This document shows, piece after piece, positions 1-8,959 of a stretch of DNA of 55,341 nt. Every line of letters begins with the position of its first letter. Position 1 is the first letter of the stretch. The stretch comes from Planctomycetota bacterium (GTDB lineage: Bacteria; Planctomycetota; UBA1135; JAKEFM01). The position numbers and the translations under genes were made by a program. Under the pieces are notes generated by a model. That model had not been told where the DNA came from. It was given only the letters and a program-made list of their open reading frames with translations, and did not search any database. The stretch spans positions 1 through 55,341 of the forward strand of contig JAKEFM010000179.1 of the NCBI GenBank assembly GCA_022616055.1, given 5' to 3'.

Positions 1-2327
1 CCCGGCCGGGCGTCGCGGAGCTCGACGCGCAGGTGACACCGCAGCGACGCGACGATCCTAATCCCCTCCGGCGGCAGCGCGTCCGGGATCGCAACCTGTG
101 CCGGGAGCACCGCGTCCCCTCCGAGGCTGAGGCGGGCCCCGTTCCGGGGGACGCGCGAGAGCTCGAAGCGCCCCTCCGGATCCGTGGTCGTCGCTCCGCT
201 GCTGGTGGCCCGCGTCACCCCCCGGAAGCCCTCCTCCTCGCCGCGCGACCCGGGCCCGGGGACCCGGAAGAGGACGCGCGAGACCTGGACGTGGACACCG
301 GCGACGGGCCGGCCCGTCCGGGACACGACCTGTCCATACACCCTCTCGTGGAGGGCGTTCTCCGGCAGGACGAGCTCGACCCCCTCGGTGCCCGCGGGGA
401 CGGTCGAGGCCCTGGCGAGCACGAGCGAAGTGGGGTCGAGCGCGGCCAGGGCGTACGACCGGTCGAGGAGCCCTCCCAGCCGGAAACGCCCCTCCGCGTC
501 CGCGAGGACGCTCCACGCCTCCGGACCGCCGCGGAGGAGGGTCTCGAGGTGGGCGAGGTTCCCCTCGACGCTGCCGAAGGACCTCGGATCCTCCGCCCAC
601 ACCTGCGCGTTGGAGACCGGAGTCCCGTCGGCTCGGCGCACCCTTCCCCCGATCGACAGAGGCGGGTCCCCGAGCGCAAGCACGACGGAGTCGGGCCAGG
701 AGGGGAGGCCCGTCGCCGGAGTCCGAGGCGCCTCGAAGAACGCGGGCGAGTAGCCCTCCTTGAGGGCCGTGAGCGAGGCCGAGCCCGGCGTCTCGTGGAG
801 GTCGAGCACGAACGCCCCCGCGGGGTCCGTGCGCACCGCGTCTGCGCCGGCCGAAACCCAGGCGTCGGGAACGGGGGAGCCGCGCGGGTCGACCACCCGT
901 CCGCGGACGGACGGCCTCCCGAGGTGGGGCCGCCGCAGGACGATCTCGATCGACCCGTCGGAGGATGTGGGAGAGGGAACCCGCGAGGTCTCGAATCCCT
1001 CGCGCGAGGCGACGAGCGTCCCCTCCCGCACGGACGGCGCCCCAGGAAGGGCGAACTCCCCCTCCTCCCCGGAAGGGGCGCTCCATTCCACCTCCACGCA
1101 CGAGTCGAGGACCTCGGGGAAACGGGCCCGGAAACCGGCCGGGAGCTTGACCTCCACCCGCACCCCCTGGACGGGGGCTCCGGCCTCGTCGACCACGCGC
1201 CCCCCGAGGGAGAGGGAGGAAGCCACGACGACGACGGGACCGTGCCGGGACGCTCCCGGTTCGTGGATCGCCAGGAGGACGGGGGCGACGGTCGGGCCCG
1301 TCCCGACGAATCGCCCCGCGGATCCGGGGGGTTCGACCTCGAACGTCCCGTCGGGACGGCTCACCGTGCGGCGTGCGCCGGCAGAGGGAGATTCGCCCCG
1401 TGGGATGAATCCGACCTCGACGCCGGCAGCCGAACGTCCCTCGGAATCGAAGACGCGACCGCGGAGGAGGACCGGGGCGGGCGGTTCCTGCGGAGGCGCG
1501 GGCTCGGCGCCCGCCGCCGGGAGTTCCTTTCGGACGGGAGGTGGGGGGGGAGCCTCCGGCGTCGCAGCCTCCCCTCGAACGGCGGGAGATCGAGACGTGG
1601 CGACCGTCGGCGCGGAAGCGTGCGCATCGCCCGCCGATCGAGCGCCGGCTCCGAGGATCCAGAGGGCGCCCGAGAGCGCGGCGAGGAGGATCGCGCCGAT
1701 CGCCACCTTCGTCTTCGTTGCCATGAGAAGACCTCCGGACAGGAGGGTCGGGACTCCGGCGGGGGGCTTCGCCAGGGGGAACAGAGCGGCGAGCCACGCC
1801 CGGCGGTCGCCCCCGCACGCGTCGTCGAGGGCTCGCCGCAGCCGGGCGAGCCCGCGGGCGAGGCGGCTCTTCGCGGTCGCGACGGGCACTCCGGTCCGCT
1901 CGGCGATCCGGCGCGGAGGGAGCCCCTCGAAGAAACGGAGCAGGATCGCGGTCCTGTACGGTTCCTCGAGCGCGAGAACCGCGTCGACCACCTCGCGCTG
2001 GAGCGCGACGCGCTCGACGAGGTCCGCCCCCGCGTCGGACGCCTCCGGACGAGCCGCGCGTTCTTCGCGGGCCCGCCGCCGGGCCTCCCGGCGCCTCGAC
2101 TGGCGGAGGAGGTTGCGCACGACGGTCGCGAGCCAGCCGCGGATCGGTCGATCGGTCCGCGGGGAGGCCTCGAGCGCCGCGAGGCAGGCGTCCTGGGCGA
2201 GGTCGTCGGCGAGGTGGGCGTCGGCGACGAGGCTCCGGGCGAGCCGGCGCACCCAGCCCACCTCGGAGAGGAGGACCTCCTGGTCGAAGACCCGGGGAGC
2301 CCGAGACATGACGTCGGAGGGAGACAT
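1..2327 (-). CDS. ECF sigma factor fused to membrane anchor and carboxypeptidase-regulatory-like repeats (3' end outside window)
   Basis: The frame is open without a stop from the ATG at 2327 to the window edge, at least 775 residues. Residues about 20-85 form sigma-70 region 2, with DDLAQDAC and a Trp-rich helix WLATVVRNLLRQ. Residues about 114-170 form region 4, with a helix-turn-helix RIAERTGVPVATAKSRLARG. From residue 202 a hydrophobic helix follows (IGAILLAALSGALWIL), then a Pro/Ala-rich linker and about five repeats of the carboxypeptidase-regulatory type, each starting like RGRVFDSEGRSAAGVEV. The sigma part would be cytoplasmic and the repeats outside the membrane. An in-frame TGA at 2351-2349 limits the start to 2327 or the ATG at 2309. 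Planctomycete ECF factors with large C-terminal extensions are known; the function here is inferred. A second product may start at 1724 (separate entry). Confidence 0.85.
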   Translation of the reverse strand, partial: MSPSDVMSRAPRVFDQEVLLSEVGWVRRLARSLVADAHLADDLAQDACLAALEASPRTDRPIRGWLATVVRNLLRQSRRREARRRAREERAARPEASDAGADLVERVALQREVVDAVLALEEPYRTAILLRFFEGLPPRRIAERTGVPVATAKSRLARGLARLRRALDDACGGDRRAWLAALFPLAKPPAGVPTLLSGGLLMATKTKVAIGAILLAALSGALWILGAGARSAGDAHASAPTVATSRSPAVRGEAATPEAPPPPPVRKELPAAGAEPAPPQEPPAPVLLRGRVFDSEGRSAAGVEVGFIPRGESPSAGARRTVSRPDGTFEVEPPGSAGRFVGTGPTVAPVLLAIHEPGASRHGPVVVVASSLSLGGRVVDEAGAPVQGVRVEVKLPAGFRARFPEVLDSCVEVEWSAPSGEEGEFALPGAPSVREGTLVASREGFETSRVPSPTSSDGSIEIVLRRPHLGRPSVRGRVVDPRGSPVPDAWVSAGADAVRTDPAGAFVLDLHETPGSASLTALKEGYSPAFFEAPRTPATGLPSWPDSVVLALGDPPLSIGGRVRRADGTPVSNAQVWAEDPRSFGSVEGNLAHLETLLRGGPEAWSVLADAEGRFRLGGLLDRSYALAALDPTSLVLARASTVPAGTEGVELVLPENALHERVYGQVVSRTGRPVAGVHVQVSRVLFRVPGPGSRGEEEGFRGVTRATSSGATTTDPEGRFELSRVPRNGARLSLGGDAVLPAQVAIPDALPPEGIRIVASLRCHLRVELRDARP
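1731..1736 (-). promoter_or_regulatory. Internal ribosome binding site inside the sigma fusion
   Basis: On the minus strand GGAGGT lies 6 bases before an in-frame ATG at 1724. Initiation there would give a product carrying only the membrane helix and the extracytoplasmic repeats, without the sigma domains. Spacing and match are better than at the upstream start at 2327, where no Shine-Dalgarno is visible. Dual products are inferred, not shown. Confidence 0.5.
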
Positions 2328-2402
2328 GCCGGGACGGGCGAAACGGATTCAGGGTCCCCGGGTCCCGGGGGGACCGCAACCTCCTCCGGAGGCCCCTCGG
2401 GA

Positions 2403-3164
2403 TCAGACGGCGAAGTCGCGCCGGCGGAGGACCCGGTTCGAGAGGGCGGTGAAGACCGCGGCGAGCGTGAGGAGGACCGCGACGCACGTCACCGGCCCCG
2501 GCGGGTCGACCTCGATCGGGAACCCCTCGAAGACCTCCCCGTGGAGATCGCAGGCCCTCGTGAGCAGGCCTTCGAGGTAGCGCTGGACCGTGAGGGCCTT
2601 CAGCTCGCCGGGGAAGAGCCCGACGAACCCCTCCCAGCCGAAGCAGAAGAGGAGTCCCCAGAGGACGGGGTGAGGGGCCGTGAGGCCGAGGAAGATGAAC
2701 ATGCACCCGTAGGTCAGGCAGGCGAGGGAGAGGACCCCGGAGACGCCGAAGGCGATCCCGATCACCTCCTGTTCGGCGAAGGGGTCGGCGCCCCGCAGGA
2801 TCGCGGCCGCGAGGAGGAAGCCCGAGACGAGGAGGAGGGCGGTCACCAGGACGACCGCCGCGCTCTTCGCGAGGAGGAGGGAGAGCCGCGGGCGCGGCCG
2901 CGTGAGGAGGTAGGGGATCGTCTTCCCCTCGATCTCGTCCCCGAACGCGGTCGTCCCGAAGAACATCGGAAGCAGGCTCCCGAGGAAGAGAACCGCCATG
3001 GGGGCGAGGAACTTCCGCAGCCCCTCGAGGGCGTCGGCGTGGCGGGGGGGATGGAGCCGGAAGACGATCGCGAAGAGGCAGGGGAGGAAGGCGATCGCGC
3101 CGAAGAACAGGGTGCGCCTCGCGAAGAGGAGGCGGCGCAGGAAGAGGAGGAAGACGGGGGTCAC
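2403..3164 (-). CDS. ABC-2 type transporter permease
   Basis: A 253-residue membrane protein with about six hydrophobic segments. It includes a first helix after FLRRLLFARRTLFFG and later stretches such as AAVVLVTALLLVSGFLL and VAVLLTLAAVFTAL. The motif DEIEGKTIPYLLTRP between helices is typical of ABC-2 export permeases. The GTG start at 3164 overlaps the stop of the upstream ATPase gene as GTGA, so the two are probably translationally coupled and form one transporter. The substrate cannot be told from sequence. It is the last gene of a four-gene transporter cassette; the sigma fusion begins 76 bases downstream. Confidence 0.85.
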   Translation of the reverse strand: MTPVFLLFLRRLLFARRTLFFGAIAFLPCLFAIVFRLHPPRHADALEGLRKFLAPMAVLFLGSLLPMFFGTTAFGDEIEGKTIPYLLTRPRPRLSLLLAKSAAVVLVTALLLVSGFLLAAAILRGADPFAEQEVIGIAFGVSGVLSLACLTYGCMFIFLGLTAPHPVLWGLLFCFGWEGFVGLFPGELKALTVQRYLEGLLTRACDLHGEVFEGFPIEVDPPGPVTCVAVLLTLAAVFTALSNRVLRRRDFAV

Positions 3165-4081
3165 TTGACGAGGAGGTCGAAGACCGATTCGAGGTCCTCG
3201 TCGGCGGCGAAGACCTCCTCGACGGCGATCTCGCCGGAGGCGGCGGCGTCCGTGATCCAGCGAAGGACCTCCTCCGGGCGATCCGTCTCGAGCGTGACGC
3301 GCCCCTTCTCCCGGCGGACGCCGACGACCCCGTCGCGCGGGGCGGCGGCCGCGGCGAGGCCTCGCGGGTCGGGAGTCGCGACGACGAGCCGTCGCGGGAT
3401 CTCGTCGAGGAGGTCGCGGATGTCGGCGATCGACCCTTCCGCCCGCAGGTGGCCCCGGAGGAGGAGGAGGATCCGGTCCGTCAGCGCCTCGACCTCGTAG
3501 AGGACGTGGCTCGCGACGAGGATCGTCTTCCCCTCGGAGGCGAGCGAGAGGACGAGCTCCATCGTTTCGCGGCGGAGCACCGGGTCCATCCCGTTGAAGG
3601 GCTCGTCGAGGAGGAGGAGGTCGGGGTCGTGCAGGATCGCCTGCGCGAACTTGAGGCGCTGGCGCTGGCCGTGGGAGAGGCCGCCGATCCGGCGCCGGGC
3701 CCGGTCGCCGAGCCTCACGCGCTCGAGGGCGCGCTCGGCCCTCTCTTTCGCCTCGCGGGGGCCGTAGCCGTGGATCCGGGCGAGGGTCCAGACGAACTCG
3801 ACCGCGCGCATCTCGTCCCAGAAGGAGTCGGCCTCCGGGCAGTAGCCGACGCGGCGGAAGAGGAGGGGATTCCCCTCGACCCTCTCCCCGAGGAGCTGCA
3901 GCTCCCCGAGGCTCGGACGGAGCAGGCCCGTCAGCAGGCGGAAGAGGGTCGACTTCCCGGCGCCGTTCGGTCCGAGGAGCCCGGCGATGCCCGGGCCGAG
4001 GTCGAACGTGACGTCGGAGAGCGCGATCACCTCCCCGTACCACTTCGAGAGGCCGCGGACGGAGACGACGGGGACGCTCAG
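3161..4081 (-). CDS. ABC transporter ATP-binding protein, likely CTG start
   Basis: A 306-residue ABC ATPase. It shows Walker A GPNGAGKST, signature LSHGQRQR, Walker B LLLLDEPFNG and the switch His in VASHVLYE. The C-terminal hundred residues (after about 210) are the accessory domain usual in ABC-2 exporters. The frame has no ATG, GTG or TTG ahead of the first conserved strand (VSVRGLSKWYG). CTG at 4081 gives exactly the expected N-terminus, overlaps the previous stop as CTGA, and has GGAGGT 6 bases upstream. It pairs with the permease at 2403-3164. Confidence 0.87.
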   Translation of the reverse strand: MSVPVVSVRGLSKWYGEVIALSDVTFDLGPGIAGLLGPNGAGKSTLFRLLTGLLRPSLGELQLLGERVEGNPLLFRRVGYCPEADSFWDEMRAVEFVWTLARIHGYGPREAKERAERALERVRLGDRARRRIGGLSHGQRQRLKFAQAILHDPDLLLLDEPFNGMDPVLRRETMELVLSLASEGKTILVASHVLYEVEALTDRILLLLRGHLRAEGSIADIRDLLDEIPRRLVVATPDPRGLAAAAAPRDGVVGVRREKGRVTLETDRPEEVLRWITDAAASGEIAVEEVFAADEDLESVFDLLVK

Positions 4082-4935
4082 CGCACGACCTCCGTGGGAC
4101 GCGTCCTCGACCAGACGACGGCCGCGGCGGCGCCGGCGGCGCCGAGGAGGACGACGAGGGCCGACGCGAAGGGGGGCTCGTGCGCGCGGGGGAAGAGCCC
4201 GAGGATCTCCTTCCCGACCGAGTTGAGGGAGGTCACGAAGCCGATCGCCCGCAGGGGGCGGATCCCGGTGATCCAGCCGAGCGTCTGCCCCACGGGCGCC
4301 GAGAGGAAGTAGAGGACCGCGAAGTAGGCGGCCGCGTAGAGGCCGCGCTTCGCGACGGAGGAGAGGGCGAGCACGAGGAGGGAGGTCGCGGCCGAGAGGA
4401 CGAGCCCGAACAGCGCGAACCGGATCGGCCAGTCCCACGTCTCCCGCAGCCGCGACCAGTCGGGAGCGACGAGGACGTCGAAGAGCCAGACGACGATGGA
4501 GGGGAGGCCCGTCACGGCGAAGAGGAACGCGACGAGGGCGACGGACTTCCCGGCGAGGTACTGGAAGCGCGTGAGCGGGCGCGCGAAGAGGAGCTCGAGC
4601 GCGTTCGCCTTGCGGTCCTCGGCGAGGAGCCCCGCCCCGACGACGCAGGCGGGGACGGTGATCCAGAACTCCTCCCAGATGAACAGGGTGTGATACCAGG
4701 GAAGCCCGAATTCGAACGCGTTGACGTCCCGCCCCCCCAGTCCCCCGGGAAGGGAGTAGCGCACGTAGAGGATCACGCAGAAGACGAGGGCGGGGATCCA
4801 GGAGGCGACGAAGATCCCCTTCGTCCAGCGGCTCCGGAACCCGTAGCGGAGCGACTGGTCGAGGACGGACGCGAGCGCCCCTCCCTCCCGCCGCGGGATG
4901 CGCGCCTTCCGATAGGTGAGATCGTAGACGGGCAT
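4078..4935 (-). CDS. ABC-2 type transporter permease
   Basis: A 285-residue integral membrane protein with about six helices. A cytoplasmic N-terminus (MPVYDLTYRKARIP) precedes the first helix, GIFVASWIPALVFCVILYV. The segment LLAEDRKANALELLFARPLTR is the usual ABC-2 permease loop before the second membrane pair. It starts with ATG two bases after the stop of the ATPase at 4938-5870 and ends overlapping the second ATPase. It is therefore the membrane partner of one or both ATPases. The substrate is unknown. Confidence 0.86.
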   Translation of the reverse strand: MPVYDLTYRKARIPRREGGALASVLDQSLRYGFRSRWTKGIFVASWIPALVFCVILYVRYSLPGGLGGRDVNAFEFGLPWYHTLFIWEEFWITVPACVVGAGLLAEDRKANALELLFARPLTRFQYLAGKSVALVAFLFAVTGLPSIVVWLFDVLVAPDWSRLRETWDWPIRFALFGLVLSAATSLLVLALSSVAKRGLYAAAYFAVLYFLSAPVGQTLGWITGIRPLRAIGFVTSLNSVGKEILGLFPRAHEPPFASALVVLLGAAGAAAAVVWSRTRPTEVVR

Positions 4936-4937
4936 GG

Positions 4938-5870
4938 CTACAGGGGCGGCGCGGGGGGGGAGGGCCCGCGCAGGCTCGCGAGGAAGACCTCCTCGAGAGA
5001 GCGCCGCACCTCCGTCAGACGAGAGACGACGGCCCCTCCCGCCGCCGCGGCGCGGAAGACGGCGGCGCTCCCGGCGCCGTCGGGGGTCGTCACGTGGATC
5101 CCCTCCCTCCCCTTCTCCGTGAGCGCGAGGCCGAGCCGCTCCGCCTCCCGCCGGAAACCCGCCTCGTCCCCCGCGACCCGGACCGCGAAGGTCCGCGCGC
5201 CGCTCGTGAGCTTCAGCCTCTCGATGTTCCCCGCGAGGCAGACCCTCCCCCGGTCGATGACGACGACCTCCTCGCAGGTCGCCTCGACGTCGGGGAGGAG
5301 GTGGGTGCAGAGGAGGACGTGGATCCCGAGCTCCGCGATCTTGTCGACGAGGCCGAGCATCTCCCGGCGGCCCGCGGGGTCGAGGCCGTTCGTCGGCTCG
5401 TCGAGGAAGACGAGCTCGGGATCGTGGACGATCGCCGCCGCGAGTCGGAAGCGCTGGCGCGTCCCCTGGGAGAGGGTCGAGAGGGGGCGGTAGCGCTGCT
5501 CGGCGATGCCGACGAAGTCGAGGGCCTCGTGGGCGCGGCGGCGCGCGTCGCGGGGATAGAGGCCCGAGACTCGCGCGAGGTAGGTGAGGGCGGCCACCGC
5601 GTTCACCGCCGGGATGATCGCGTCGCGCTCGGGCATGTAGCCGACGCGGCGGCGGACCCCGAGGGGATCCCTCGCCGCGTCGGTCCCGAGGACCTCGATC
5701 CGCCCCGCGGCGGGCGTCACGAGGCCGAGGACCGACCGGAGGAAGGAGGACTTCCCCGCGCCGTTGGGGCCGAGGAGCGCGGAGGTGCGCGCGTCCACGG
5801 CGAGGTCCAAGCCGTCCAGGGCGACGACGGGCCCGTAGGTGACCCGGAGACCTTCCGCGCGCAGGATCAC
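4938..5870 (-). CDS. ABC transporter ATP-binding protein
   Basis: A 310-residue ABC ATPase with Walker A GPNGAGKSS, signature LSQGTRQR, Walker B ELVFLDEPTNG and H-loop LLCTHLLPD. The C-terminal region after about residue 220 is the accessory domain of exporter ATPases. GTG at 5870 gives the normal N-terminus (VILRAEGLRVTYG). It is first in the order ATPase, permease, ATPase, permease, all minus strand with gaps or overlaps of 2-4 bases, so one operon is very likely. It begins 44 bases after the sugar dehydrogenase gene and might be read through from it. Confidence 0.9.
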   Translation of the reverse strand: MILRAEGLRVTYGPVVALDGLDLAVDARTSALLGPNGAGKSSFLRSVLGLVTPAAGRIEVLGTDAARDPLGVRRRVGYMPERDAIIPAVNAVAALTYLARVSGLYPRDARRRAHEALDFVGIAEQRYRPLSTLSQGTRQRFRLAAAIVHDPELVFLDEPTNGLDPAGRREMLGLVDKIAELGIHVLLCTHLLPDVEATCEEVVVIDRGRVCLAGNIERLKLTSGARTFAVRVAGDEAGFRREAERLGLALTEKGREGIHVTTPDGAGSAAVFRAAAAGGAVVSRLTEVRRSLEEVFLASLRGPSPPAPPL

Positions 5871-5914
5871 GGGGCGCGGAGGATACGGGGTCGGCGGGGT
5901 TCCTTTCGAGCCGC

Positions 5915-8872
5915 CTACGGGCAGAGGATGGCGCGCAGCCCCGCGGAGAACGCAAACCCCTGGCTCGCGCCGGGGTCGGGCGCCACCGACTGCAGGTGGA
6001 GCGGGAGCCCGACGAGGACGGGGTCCTGCGGAACGGGGACCGTCCAGCTCGCCTCGCCACCCGAGGAGGGGAGGAACGGGGCCGCGAGCGCGAGGCCGGG
6101 ATTCACGAGGAGGAGGCCGCCGGCGAGGGGGAGAGCGGCCGGCTCGAGGGAGATGACGGTCCAGGTCCCGGAGGACGGGATCCCGGTCGTCGTCAGGACG
6201 ACCGCTCCTCCGACCCGCGGGGAGCCGGTGCCGAGGAGCCCGAGGGTGGGGGGAGGAGCCGCGCCGAGTCCGTAGGTCGAGAACCCGCAGGCGAACGTGC
6301 AGCCGCCTCCGGGCAGGGGAGGGAGGGCCCAGGTGACCTCGAGGAGCGGGGGGACCAGCGAGTAGAAGTTCGCGACGCACCGCCACCCGGCGCCGACCGT
6401 CGGCGAGCCGTCGAGGACGAGCCCGAAGGCGTTGCCCGTGGCCCAGTCGTCGCGGTCCACGACCTCCTGGAGGAGCGGGCTCAGGTCGGGGGACTCGTGG
6501 AAGGCGCCCGGCTGGAAGATCGGCGGCGCCCAGCCCACCGAGGTCGCCGTCAGCGGCGCCCACTCGGCGAGGGGGGTGTCGGAGGCCGGATCGAAGGGGG
6601 GCGCGACGCCGACGTCGTACGCGCGGATCGTCGAGATCGGGCCGAGGAACTGTCCGTACGCCGCGAGCATCCGCAGGCGCGCCTCCGCGACGAAGGCGCC
6701 CTGCGGGACGGGGAGGAAGAACTCGAAGCCCGCCTGGAGGGGGCCGGCCGCGTTCCTCCCCCAGCAGATCGAGAGCGGGTTGGAGGGGTCGGCGGGCTCC
6801 TGGCCGAAGAGGGGGGAGTGCTCGGCGTTTCGGAGGAGGCCGGTCACGGCGAAAGTCGCGGTCTGCGTGGGGACGGAGGCGTACCCGGCGGTGAGGTTCA
6901 TCCCCCCCTCGGGCGCGACGAGGGCGTGCGTGATCCCCCCTGCGTCCGACCAGCACTCGAAGCCGAGGGGCGACCCGTCGACCGTCCCGACCGCCGGAGC
7001 CCGGACCTCGTGCTCGAACCCGGCGAGGCTCTCGAGGATCCGGGGCGTCGTCTCCGGCTGGCCGTCGAGGAAGAAGGGGACGCCGCTCGGGATCGAGTCG
7101 AAGACGAGGGTCGTCGCGATCGGGACGAGGGCCCGGGCGGCGCTTCCCGACAGGCCGCTCGGGTCGCTCGCGGTCAGGCGGATCTCGAGGTGGGAGTCGC
7201 CCGGCGGATGGCCGCTCGCCGGGACGGTGAAGCCCCCTCCGCTCACGCCGGCCAGCGGTCCGAGGAAGGGGTGCGCGTGGGACTCGTGGACCAGGACGAC
7301 CTGCCAGGACAGGGAGGAGGCGGGAAGGGTCCCGGTCTCCGGATCCTCGCCTGATCCCTGGAAGTCGATGCGGTCCCCCGCGCGGTAGGTCGTCCCCGGG
7401 GGGGGAGCGAGGATCTCGGCCGTCGGCCGCGAGCCGACGGCGATCGGGAGGGTGACGCTCCCCTGCGCCGCGGAATCGCTCGCCGTCAGGCTCGCCGTGT
7501 GGGGTCCCTCCGCCAGGTAGACGTGGGACGGATCGGGCTCGCTCGAGGTCGTGCCGTCCCCGAAGTCCCAGAGGAAGGAGAGCGGGCCGGGGCCCGCGTC
7601 GGGGTCGGAGGAGCCCGCGCTGCTGAACTGGACGGCGAGGGGCGCCGGCCCCTGCGCCGGGCTCGCGGACGCGACGGCCACCGGAGCCTGGTTTCCCGCG
7701 CCGATCCAGGCGATCCGCTGGACCGTACCGGTCTCGGTCGCGCCGACCCACGGGATCCCGTTCGTGACGTACGTGAGGGCGCCGTCGGGCCCGACGGCCA
7801 GGTCGACGACCGTCCCCGCGTCGGGGGCCGCCTCGAAGACCAGGTCGGCGGCGACGCTCCCCCCCGGTCCGAGGACGATGCGGCGGATCCAACCGTTCGC
7901 GAAGTCCGCGACGAAGAGGTTCCCCTCGTACTCCGCGGGGAACGCGCCCCCCCGGTAGACCGGCCCGACGATGACGCATCCCTGGCCAAGCGCCGAGTAG
8001 GCCCCGTCGTCGTGGCGGTAGGAGTGGGCGGGGGGGGTCGCCGCCGAGCAGGAGGGGATGTAGCACGCGCCCCCCTCCTGGATCGGCCAGCCGTAGTTCG
8101 CTCCCGCGACCCCGGCATCGATCTCCTCCCAGGAGGTCGGCGTGTTCCCTCCGATGTCCCCGATCCACATCTGCCCCGTCAGGGAGTCGAAGGAGAACCG
8201 GAAGGGGTTGCGCAGCCCGTACGCCCAGATCGCCCCCTCCGCGCCGGCGAACCCGGCGAAGGGGTTGTCCGGCGGGATCGCGCCCGCCGGCGTGAGGCGG
8301 AGGACCTTGCCGTGCTGGGTGAAGAGGATCTGCGCGTTCGGCGTGAAGAACTGGTCGCCCGTCCCGATGTAGAGGTTCCCGTCGGGCCCGAACCGGATCC
8401 CTCCCCCCTGGTGGAAGACGGCGCAGAGGTCGGGGTTCTGCCAGACGAGGAACTCCGAGGCGGGGCTCGCGACGTCTCCGGCGACGGTGAACCGCCCCAC
8501 GCGGCTGCGAGGCTCCTGCGTCGTGTAGAAGGCGTAGAGCCACCCGTTCGCCGCGAAGTCCGGGTCGAGGGCGAGGCCGAGCAGGCCCCGCTCCCCCTGG
8601 GTCGTGTCGGCCTGGATCTGGATCAGGGGCTGGGGGAGGAGATCCCCGTTCTCGATCACCCGGATCGCCCCGGCGCGCTCGGCGACGAAGAGGCGGCCGT
8701 CCGGGGCGAACGCGATCGCCGTCGGCTCGGCGAGCCCCGCGGCGAGCGTCGTCTTCTGGAAGCCGGGAGGGAGGGAAGTTCCCGGAGCCTGAGCGGACGC
8801 GGAAGCGCCGAAGGGGAGGAGGAGGGCTCCGAGGCTCGCGGTGGCGGCGGGGATCGTGCCGGGGGGGCGCAT
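5915..8872 (-). CDS. Secreted glucose/sorbosone dehydrogenase-like protein with PKD domain
   Basis: 985 residues. A signal peptide (about 1-28, ending SASAQA) is followed by a six-bladed propeller of the PQQ-dependent sugar dehydrogenase type. Its markers are LAEPTAIAFAPDGRLFVAER, ERGLLGLALDPDF and IWAYGLRNPFRFSF. After about residue 390 comes a PKD domain (FLWDFGDGTT), then further beta-rich regions. A C-terminal module of about 100 residues ends with VPVPQDPVLVGLPLHLQ. That module resembles the fragment at 13137-13412. The propeller family oxidises aldose sugars; the true substrate here is unknown and the C-terminal half probably binds surfaces or polymers. It is transcribed from its own promoter, divergently from the glycosidase gene. 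Confidence 0.85.
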   Translation of the reverse strand: MRPPGTIPAATASLGALLLPFGASASAQAPGTSLPPGFQKTTLAAGLAEPTAIAFAPDGRLFVAERAGAIRVIENGDLLPQPLIQIQADTTQGERGLLGLALDPDFAANGWLYAFYTTQEPRSRVGRFTVAGDVASPASEFLVWQNPDLCAVFHQGGGIRFGPDGNLYIGTGDQFFTPNAQILFTQHGKVLRLTPAGAIPPDNPFAGFAGAEGAIWAYGLRNPFRFSFDSLTGQMWIGDIGGNTPTSWEEIDAGVAGANYGWPIQEGGACYIPSCSAATPPAHSYRHDDGAYSALGQGCVIVGPVYRGGAFPAEYEGNLFVADFANGWIRRIVLGPGGSVAADLVFEAAPDAGTVVDLAVGPDGALTYVTNGIPWVGATETGTVQRIAWIGAGNQAPVAVASASPAQGPAPLAVQFSSAGSSDPDAGPGPLSFLWDFGDGTTSSEPDPSHVYLAEGPHTASLTASDSAAQGSVTLPIAVGSRPTAEILAPPPGTTYRAGDRIDFQGSGEDPETGTLPASSLSWQVVLVHESHAHPFLGPLAGVSGGGFTVPASGHPPGDSHLEIRLTASDPSGLSGSAARALVPIATTLVFDSIPSGVPFFLDGQPETTPRILESLAGFEHEVRAPAVGTVDGSPLGFECWSDAGGITHALVAPEGGMNLTAGYASVPTQTATFAVTGLLRNAEHSPLFGQEPADPSNPLSICWGRNAAGPLQAGFEFFLPVPQGAFVAEARLRMLAAYGQFLGPISTIRAYDVGVAPPFDPASDTPLAEWAPLTATSVGWAPPIFQPGAFHESPDLSPLLQEVVDRDDWATGNAFGLVLDGSPTVGAGWRCVANFYSLVPPLLEVTWALPPLPGGGCTFACGFSTYGLGAAPPPTLGLLGTGSPRVGGAVVLTTTGIPSSGTWTVISLEPAALPLAGGLLLVNPGLALAAPFLPSSGGEASWTVPVPQDPVLVGLPLHLQSVAPDPGASQGFAFSAGLRAILCP

Positions 8873-8896
8873 GGCGCAACGGGCTCGGTGCGCCCG

Positions 8897-8924
8897 AGAG
8901 TAAGGAACGTCCTGGATCCGTCAA
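8897..8924 (-). promoter_or_regulatory. Sigma-70-like promoter for the sugar dehydrogenase
   Basis: On the minus strand TTGACG (8924-8919), a 16-base spacer and TACTCT (8902-8897) precede the ATG at 8872. The -10 is weak. It overlaps the back of the plus-strand promoter region at 8940. Confidence 0.5.
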
Positions 8925-8939
8925 CGGCGGCGGCCCGGG

Positions 8940-8945
8940 TATAAG
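8940..8945 (+). promoter_or_regulatory. Extended AT-rich -10 element for the glycosidase gene
   Basis: TATAAG stands out in GC-rich sequence 15 bases before the ATG at 8960. No good -35 is seen. Transcription would start near 8952, leaving a leader of about 8 bases, which agrees with the absence of a Shine-Dalgarno. Confidence 0.45.
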
Positions 8946-8959
8946 CGCGGCGCCGTCCC

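Noticed and set aside
33-3500. Long plus-strand open frame of over 1100 codons
   Set aside because: It is antisense to the sigma fusion and ABC genes, is Arg/Gly/Pro low-complexity and shows no family motif; GC-rich sequence opens such shadow frames.
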